From JAAFIP01 sp043728315 (GTDB lineage: Bacteria > Pseudomonadota > Gammaproteobacteria > Burkholderiales > Burkholderiaceae_C): DNA of 19,056 bases. Positions within the stretch are counted from its first letter, which is position 1, and the number at the start of each line of letters is the position of its first letter. Below the pieces are notes generated by a model that saw only the letters and a list, made by a program, of their open reading frames with translations, did not search any database and was not told the origin of the DNA. This document shows positions 13,509 to 19,056 of the stretch, one piece after another. The stretch covers positions 1 through 19,056 of the forward strand of contig JAYTMT010000024.1 of the NCBI GenBank assembly GCA_043728315.1, given 5' to 3'. A program made the translations under genes and the position numbers.

Positions 13509-14072
13509 TTAGCCTAGCCATACAGCGGCGTGCTTGCGTCCAGTGATTTTGGCCAACACCACGGCGGGGAACTGCGCAATGGCCGCGCTGTACGCCAGCA
13601 CCGCTTGGTTGTAAGACTCCTTGGCAAAACCCAACGCGCTGCTGGTGGCATCTAACTCGGCGCTGCAATCTCGCAAGCTTTGGTCTACGGCCAAATAGGC
13701 GGCATGCAGGGCATCGGTATTGAGCCGGTCTTGTGCGTTTTGCATGGCATCTTTGAGCACAGAATCTGCCAGTGCCAGCGCACGCAGCGCTGTGGCACTG
13801 CTGGGCGCGCTGCGCAAAGCATCGGCCGCAGCACTGGCTTGCTGGCTGGCGGCGCTGCTCGATTCGAGCAAAGCCGGTGCATCGCCAAAGTATGCCTGCG
13901 CCAACTCCACCCAACGGGGAATCAAAGCGTAACGGCGTACCAGATGGGCATCAAGCTGGGCGTGGGCTGTGGCAATTGCGCTGCGCAGCCTGATCAATCG
14001 GTTGTGCACGCCCACCCCCCAAAATACCAGCACAGCGGCTATAGAGCATAGTACAACCAGTGTTTGAGACAT
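13509..14072 (-). CDS. LemA family membrane protein
   Basis: The 187-residue protein has one N-terminal membrane helix (about residues 4-20) with a very short N-terminus outside or in the membrane, then long helical segments. The sequence VHNRLIRLRSAIATAHAQLDAHLVRRYALIPRWVELAQAY is the LemA hallmark pattern, and YNQAVLAYSAAIAQFPAVVLAKITGRKHAA matches the family's conserved C-terminal region. LemA proteins are widespread helical membrane proteins of unclear biochemical role. The gene lies between rpoC and fccA. Its start is only about 20 bases past the rpoC terminator, so its promoter must overlap or precede that terminator. No good ribosome site is visible before the ATG. Confidence 0.88.
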   Translation of the reverse strand: MSQTLVVLCSIAAVLVFWGVGVHNRLIRLRSAIATAHAQLDAHLVRRYALIPRWVELAQAYFGDAPALLESSSAASQQASAAADALRSAPSSATALRALALADSVLKDAMQNAQDRLNTDALHAAYLAVDQSLRDCSAELDATSSALGFAKESYNQAVLAYSAAIAQFPAVVLAKITGRKHAAVWLG

Positions 14073-14089
14073 GCTTAAATCGTTAAGTA

Positions 14090-14136
14090 AAAATAAAAAA
14101 CCCTGAGAACCAGCGGTACTGGTTGCTCAGGGTTTT
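14090..14136 (-). terminator. Rho-independent terminator of the rpoB-rpoC operon
   Basis: The stem pairs ACCCTGAG-AACCAG with CTGGTT-G-CTCAGGGT, 14 bp with one bulged G and a five-base loop, and is extended by A:T pairs. On the minus strand it is followed by TTTTTTATTTTTA. It lies about 80 bases beyond the rpoC stop. The plus strand also ends in TTTT, so weak bidirectional action is possible. Confidence 0.92.
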
Positions 14137-14137
14137 A

Positions 14138-14166
14138 AGTATGCCAGCTTACAGCCTGATTTCCAA
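14138..14166 (-). promoter_or_regulatory. Weak candidate promoter upstream of lemA-type gene
   Basis: On the minus strand TTGGAA (14161-14166) and CATACT (14138-14143) are 17 bases apart, each matching four of six consensus positions. Transcription would begin near 14131 and pass straight into the terminator hairpin before reaching the LemA-family gene. Confidence 0.3.
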
Positions 14167-14215
14167 CCGCATTAACACGCTTGGCTATCTGACTGCAGCG
14201 CACTGCCGTGGCGTT

Positions 14216-17200
14216 CTAAGCCGCGTCGGTCGCTGCTGCAGTTTCTTCTGTCGCGCTGGCTTGGCCTTCCATTTCAGCGGCTTCTGCCTCTGCAATCGCG
14301 CGGCGCTCTTCTTCGTTGAGCTGCTCTTTGGCCGCACGCGCCTCGTGGTAGGCCATGCCCGTGCCCGCTGGAATCAAGCGGCCCACAATGACGTTTTCCT
14401 TCAAACCGCGCAGGGTGTCGCGCTTGCCCATGATGGCAGCTTCGGTCAGCACGCGCGTGGTTTCTTGGAACGACGCAGCGCTGATGAAGCTGTCGGTAGA
14501 CAGCGACGCTTTGGTGATACCCAAGAGCAAGTTGCTGAAAGTGACTGGCAGTTTACCAGCGGCGCGCAGGGCATCATTGGTATCGAGCATTTCAGAGCGC
14601 TCAATTTGCTCGCCTGCAATGTAGGTAGAGTCGCCCACATTCTCCACCACCACGCGGCGCAGCATCTGGCGCACAATGGTTTCGATGTGTTTGTCATTGA
14701 TTTTCACACCCTGCAAACGGTACACGTCCTGCACTTCGTCCACAATGTAACGCGCCAGCTCTTCCACGCCCAGTAGGCGCAAAATATCTTGCGGGTCAGC
14801 CGGACCGTCCACCACGGACTCGCCTTTGTTAACCACTTGGCCTTCGTGCACCAAGATGTTTTTCTCTTTAGGAATCAGTTCGTCCCACACTTTGCCGTCA
14901 GGATCGGTGATCTGCAAGCGCACTTTGCCCTTGGTTTCCTTGCCGAATGACACCGTGCCGGTGATTTCAGCGAGCATACCTTTGTCTTTAGGAGAGCGCG
15001 CTTCAAACAGCTCGGCCACACGCGGCAAACCGCCGGTGATGTCACGGGTTTTCTGGCCTTCCACAGGCATACGCGCCAGCACTTCGCCAGGACCCACATC
15101 TTGGCCATCACGCACTTGCACCAAAGCACCTACTTGGAAGCCAATCGTCACCGAGTGGTCGGTGCCGGGGATTTTCACTTCGTTGCCGGAAGCGTCAATA
15201 AGCTTGACCTGAGGGCGCACGATCTTGGTAGCGCCACGGCGCTTAGGATCGATCACCACCAGTGTGGACAAGCCTGTGACTTCGTCCACTTGCTTGGCCA
15301 CAGTGAGGCCTTCTTCTACGTTTTCAAACTTGGCCTTGCCTGCAAACTCGGTGATGATGGGGCGCGTTAGCGGATCCCAGTTCGCCAAAATCGCACCGGC
15401 TTTGATCACTTGGTCGGCTTTCACCGTCAAGATAGCGCCGTAAGGCACTTTATGGCGCTCGCGCTCGCGGCCATTGTCGTCGCAAATCACGATTTCACCA
15501 GAACGCGCAATCACCACCAATTCGCCTTTGCTGTTGCTCACATAGCGCATGGTGTTGTTAAAGCCAATCGAACCGTTGCTCTTAGCTTCTACACTGGATG
15601 CCACAGCCGCACGCGATGCTGCACCACCGATGTGGAAGGTGCGCATGGTCAACTGGGTGCCAGGCTCGCCAATCGACTGGGCGGCAATCACGCCCACCGC
15701 TTCGCCGTGGTTGATGTAGCCACCACGACCCAAATCGCGGCCATAGCACTTGGCGCACAGGCCGTAACGGGTTTCGCAGTTGAGCACGGTGCGTACTTTG
15801 ATCTCGTCTACGCCCGCGGATTCAATCTCATCCAATCCGTCTTCGTCTAGCATAGTGCCAGCTTTGACGATGATGGAGCGGTTTTCTGGGTGCACCACAT
15901 CGTCAATCGCAGTGCGGCCAAGCACGCGGTCACGCAGGGACTCAATCACTTCGCCGCCCTCAACAATGGCGCGCATGACTTGGCCATCCGATGTGCCGCA
16001 ATCGTCCTCGGTCACCACCAGGTCTTGGGTTACGTCCACCAAACGGCGGGTGAGGTAGCCAGAGTTAGCAGTTTTGAGCGCCGTGTCGGCCAAGCCTTTA
16101 CGCGCGCCGTGGGTGGAGATGAAATACTCCAACACATTCAGGCCTTCGCGGAAGTTGGCGGTAATAGGGGTCTCAATGATCGAGCCGTCAGGCTTGGCCA
16201 TCAAACCGCGCATGCCAGCTACTTGGCGAATCTGCGCAGCAGAGCCGCGCGCGCCAGAGTCGGCCATCATGTAAATCGAGTTGAACGACTCTTGGTCCAC
16301 TTCGTTGCCATGGCGGTCAATGACTTTCTCTTTGGAGAGCTGGGCCATCATCACTTTGGACACTTCGTCGCCCGACTTGCCCCAGATGTCCACCACTTTG
16401 TTGTAGCGCTCGCCAGAAGTCACCAAGCCCGACACATACTGCTGCTCGATCTCTTTGACTTCTTTTTGCGCACGCGCAATGATGCTTGGCTTTTCTTTGG
16501 GCACCAGCATGTCGTCAATTGCAATCGAAATACCTGCTTGCGTGGCCAAACGGAAACCGCTTTGCAGCAATTTGTCGGCAAACACCACGGTTTCTTTCAA
16601 GCCGCACTTGCGGAAAGACACGTTGATGAGTTTGGAAATTTCTTTCTTCTTCAGGGCCTTGTTCATGTTGGCGAACGGCAAACCTTTAGGCAAAATTTCA
16701 GACAGCAACGCACGGCCAACAGTGGTTTCCACCAGCTTGGTGCTGCCAGTGAACTCACCAGTGGCTTTGTCTTTGACGTACTCGGTCAAACGCACAGTCA
16801 CGCGCGCAGCCAGCTCTACCTGCTTGGCATCAAGTGCGCGCTGCACTTCACCGATATCAGCAAAGATCAGGCCTTCGCCCTTGCCATTGATACGGTCTCG
16901 CGTTGTGTAATACAAGCCCAGCACCACGTCTTGCGAAGGCACAATAGATGGCTCGCCAGAGGCGGGGAACAACACGTTGTTGGATGCCAGCATCAGCGCA
17001 CGGCACTCCATTTGCGCTTCTACAGACAGAGGCACGTGCACAGCCATTTGGTCACCGTCAAAGTCGGCATTGAAAGCCGAGCAGACAAGTGGGTGCAATT
17101 GCAGCGCCTTGCCTTCGATGAGGATTGGCTCAAACGCCTGAATGCCCAAGCGGTGCAAGGTAGGAGCGCGGTTGAGCAAAATCGGGTGCTCTTTGATCAC

Positions 17201-18436
17201 CTCTTCCAAAATGTCCCAGACCACAGGCGTGCCCGATTCCACTTCTTTCTTAGCGGCTTTGATCGTTGTGGCAATGCCCATCGACTCTAAGCGCGCAAAG
17301 ATGAAGGGCTTGAACAACTCCAAAGCCATGAGCTTGGGCAAACCACACTGGTGCAGTTTGAGTGTGGGCCCCACCACAATGACCGAGCGGCCAGAGTAGT
17401 CGACGCGCTTGCCCAGCAAGTTTTGGCGGAAACGTCCGCTCTTGCCTTTGATCATGTCGGCCAATGATTTGAGCGTGCGCTTGTTCGCGCCGGTCATGGC
17501 TTTGCCACGGCGGCCGTTGTCCAGCAGTGAATCGACCGACTCTTGCAGCATGCGCTTTTCGTTGCGCGCAATGATCTCGGGCGCCTTGAGCTCGAGCAGG
17601 CGGCGCAAACGGCTGTTGCGGTTGATCACGCGGCGGTACAAATCGTTCAAGTCTGATGTGGCAAAACGGCCACCATCTAGTGGCACTAGCGGGCGCAGAT
17701 CAGGCGGCAGCACAGGCAGCACTTCCATCACCATCCACTGGGGCTTCATGCCAGATTTTTTGAACGCTTCGATCACCTTGAGGCGTTTGGCATTTTTCTT
17801 GATCTTGACTTCTGAGCCCGTCAAGTCGTTGCGCAGCTTCTCAATCTCGCTGTCCAAATCCATATTGGCCAAGAGCTCTTGGATGCCTTCAGCGCCCATT
17901 TTGGCGGTGAATTCATCGCCGTACTCTTTTTCTTTGGCATCAAAATCGTCCTCAGACATGATGCTGAATTTCTTCAGCGGCGTCATGCCAGGGTCAGTGA
18001 CCACATATGCTTCAAAGTACAAGACGCGCTCAATATCCCGCAGCGTCATGTCCAGCACCAAGCCTAGGCGCGATGGCAAGGACTTGAGGAACCAGATGTG
18101 GGCGCAAGGCGCGGCCAAATCAATATGTCCCATGCGCTCGCGGCGCACCTTGGTCTGCGTGACTTCTACGCCGCACTTTTCGCAAATCACACCACGGTGC
18201 TTGAGGCGCTTGTATTTGCCGCACAAGCATTCGTAGTCTTTGATGGGCCCGAAAATTTTGGCGCAAAACAAACCGTCACGCTCAGGCTTGAAAGTGCGGT
18301 AGTTGATCGTTTCTGGTTTTTTGACTTCGCCAAAAGACCATGAGCGGATTTTTTCAGGAGATGCAATGCCGATTCGGATGGCATCAAAATGCTCATCGGG
18401 CGTGAATTGCTTGAATAGATCTAGAAGTGATTTCAT
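14216..18436 (-). CDS. rpoC: RNA polymerase beta' subunit
   Basis: The 1406-residue protein is full length (E. coli has 1407). It is the beta' subunit of the core transcription enzyme and carries the catalytic magnesium. The N-terminal zinc site uses C70, C72, C85 and C88 (CLCGKYKR, VICEKCGV). The active-site loop NADFDGDQMAVH, with three catalytic aspartates, falls near residue 460. The second zinc site is formed by a cysteine in DDCGTSDGQ and three in CETRYGLCAKCYGRD. The trigger-loop region is visible as HIGGAASRAAVAS. The C-terminal tail is alanine- and glutamate-rich. It follows rpoB after 23 bases with only a weak AGAAAGAA ribosome site, as part of the same operon, and ends at a strong terminator. 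Confidence 0.99.
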   Translation of the reverse strand: MKSLLDLFKQFTPDEHFDAIRIGIASPEKIRSWSFGEVKKPETINYRTFKPERDGLFCAKIFGPIKDYECLCGKYKRLKHRGVICEKCGVEVTQTKVRRERMGHIDLAAPCAHIWFLKSLPSRLGLVLDMTLRDIERVLYFEAYVVTDPGMTPLKKFSIMSEDDFDAKEKEYGDEFTAKMGAEGIQELLANMDLDSEIEKLRNDLTGSEVKIKKNAKRLKVIEAFKKSGMKPQWMVMEVLPVLPPDLRPLVPLDGGRFATSDLNDLYRRVINRNSRLRRLLELKAPEIIARNEKRMLQESVDSLLDNGRRGKAMTGANKRTLKSLADMIKGKSGRFRQNLLGKRVDYSGRSVIVVGPTLKLHQCGLPKLMALELFKPFIFARLESMGIATTIKAAKKEVESGTPVVWDILEEVIKEHPILLNRAPTLHRLGIQAFEPILIEGKALQLHPLVCSAFNADFDGDQMAVHVPLSVEAQMECRALMLASNNVLFPASGEPSIVPSQDVVLGLYYTTRDRINGKGEGLIFADIGEVQRALDAKQVELAARVTVRLTEYVKDKATGEFTGSTKLVETTVGRALLSEILPKGLPFANMNKALKKKEISKLINVSFRKCGLKETVVFADKLLQSGFRLATQAGISIAIDDMLVPKEKPSIIARAQKEVKEIEQQYVSGLVTSGERYNKVVDIWGKSGDEVSKVMMAQLSKEKVIDRHGNEVDQESFNSIYMMADSGARGSAAQIRQVAGMRGLMAKPDGSIIETPITANFREGLNVLEYFISTHGARKGLADTALKTANSGYLTRRLVDVTQDLVVTEDDCGTSDGQVMRAIVEGGEVIESLRDRVLGRTAIDDVVHPENRSIIVKAGTMLDEDGLDEIESAGVDEIKVRTVLNCETRYGLCAKCYGRDLGRGGYINHGEAVGVIAAQSIGEPGTQLTMRTFHIGGAASRAAVASSVEAKSNGSIGFNNTMRYVSNSKGELVVIARSGEIVICDDNGRERERHKVPYGAILTVKADQVIKAGAILANWDPLTRPIITEFAGKAKFENVEEGLTVAKQVDEVTGLSTLVVIDPKRRGATKIVRPQVKLIDASGNEVKIPGTDHSVTIGFQVGALVQVRDGQDVGPGEVLARMPVEGQKTRDITGGLPRVAELFEARSPKDKGMLAEITGTVSFGKETKGKVRLQITDPDGKVWDELIPKEKNILVHEGQVVNKGESVVDGPADPQDILRLLGVEELARYIVDEVQDVYRLQGVKINDKHIETIVRQMLRRVVVENVGDSTYIAGEQIERSEMLDTNDALRAAGKLPVTFSNLLLGITKASLSTDSFISAASFQETTRVLTEAAIMGKRDTLRGLKENVIVGRLIPAGTGMAYHEARAAKEQLNEEERRAIAEAEAAEMEGQASATEETAAATDAA

Positions 18437-18459
18437 GTGATTTCTTTCTATTCTGATGT

Positions 18460-19056
18460 TTAAGAACGCTCTAGCTCAATGTCCAGACCCAAGGAACGGA
18501 TTTCCTTGACCAAAACATTGAACGACTCTGGCATACCTGCACTGATGGTGTGCTCGCCTTTGACAATACTCTCGTAGACCTTGGTACGGCCCTGCACGTC
18601 GTCGGACTTGACAGTCAACATTTCCTGCAAAGTGTATGAAGCGCCATAGGCCTTGAGTGCCCAGACTTCCATCTCGCCAAAACGCTGGCCACCAAACTGG
18701 GCTTTGCCGCCCAATGGTTGTTGGGTCACCAAGCTGTATGGGCCGGTGGAGCGTGCATGCATTTTGTCGTCGACCAAATGGTGCAGTTTCAAAACGTGCA
18801 TGTAGCCCACCGTTACAGGGCGGTCAAACTGCTCGCCAGTGCGGCCATCAAACAGGTGAGCCTGCGTGCGGGTCGCCGTTAGGCCCTTGGCCTTGGCAAT
18901 GTCATCTGGGTAAGCCAGCTTGAGCATGGCGCGGATTTCCTCTTCGGAAGCACCGTCAAACACAGGCGTAGCAAATGGCATGCCTGAAGACAGGTTGCTA
19001 GCCATGGCCATAACCTGTGCATCACTAAGCTTGGATAAATCTTCCTTGCGGCCGGA
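18460..19056 (-). CDS. rpoB: RNA polymerase beta subunit, C-terminal part (runs off the right edge)
   Basis: The last 199 codons of rpoB are present and in frame to the window edge. Landmarks include FATPVFDGASEEEI, the switch-region sequence LFDGRTGEQFDRPVTVGYMHVLKL, VDDKMHARSTGPYSLVTQQPLGGKAQFGGQRFGEMEVWALKAYGA and the C-terminal LGLDIELE. These residues form the beta clamp and contact beta'. An internal ATG at 19011 is not the true start; the gene continues beyond the window. Confidence 0.99.
   Translation of the reverse strand, partial: SGRKEDLSKLSDAQVMAMASNLSSGMPFATPVFDGASEEEIRAMLKLAYPDDIAKAKGLTATRTQAHLFDGRTGEQFDRPVTVGYMHVLKLHHLVDDKMHARSTGPYSLVTQQPLGGKAQFGGQRFGEMEVWALKAYGASYTLQEMLTVKSDDVQGRTKVYESIVKGEHTISAGMPESFNVLVKEIRSLGLDIELERS

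Noticed and set aside
15890..17290. 466-residue open frame on the plus strand
   Set aside because: It lies antisense inside rpoC, which is certain, and its His- and Val-rich composition is typical of a reverse-strand shadow of a GC-rich gene.

Overview
The window looks like chromosome from a betaproteobacterium of the order Burkholderiales, most likely family Comamonadaceae. This rests on the protein sequences (RecA, RpoC, NtrY, the DUF4390 protein), on the rsmB-DUF4390-ntrY-ntrX gene order, and on the moderately high GC content. Genus cannot be settled by reading alone. Most of the DNA is conserved housekeeping sequence on the minus strand. The exceptions are recA and recX on the plus strand.

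Layout, left to right. 1-875 (minus): a two-component pair, an OmpR-type regulator followed by the start of its kinase, which runs off the left edge. 876-1393: a 518-bp non-coding block with a 12-bp tandem repeat and two large hairpins sharing one conserved core. 1394-1915 (minus): a MarR-type regulator, divergent from recA. 2074-3691 (plus): recA with a LexA-type box, then recX. A short dispersed repeat fills the gap between them. 3831-6098 (minus): a PhoX-type Tat-exported alkaline phosphatase with a clear Pho box and a strong terminator. 6260-6335 (minus): tRNA-Phe(GAA), preceded by a duplicated fragment of its own 5' end. 6446-13405 (minus): a compact run in transcription order fccA, fccB, rsmB, DUF4390 gene, ntrY, ntrX. 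13509-14072 (minus): a LemA-family gene. 14216-19056 (minus): rpoC and the 3' end of rpoB, with a strong terminator after rpoC.

Functional links. RecA and RecX form the recombination/SOS module. FccA and FccB would form a periplasmic flavocytochrome c sulfide dehydrogenase. NtrY/NtrX is a membrane kinase and regulator pair; NtrX lacks the sigma-54 ATPase domain. PhoX releases phosphate from organic esters and appears to be PhoB-controlled.

The least ordinary signals are non-coding. (1) Two hairpin elements at 1086-1184 and 1271-1372 lie in opposite orientations. They share a nearly identical 45/46-bp core but have unrelated stems that each pair with themselves, which is the pattern expected of a structured RNA or REP-like mobile element. 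(2) A repeat of about 32-42 bp occurs in the recA-recX gap, inside rsmB and, more diverged, inside ntrY, with both reading frames intact. (3) Upstream of tRNA-Phe, a copy of the tRNA 5' end and an inverted copy could form mutually exclusive hairpins with the real tRNA. I know of no name for these, but novelty cannot be judged without database searches.
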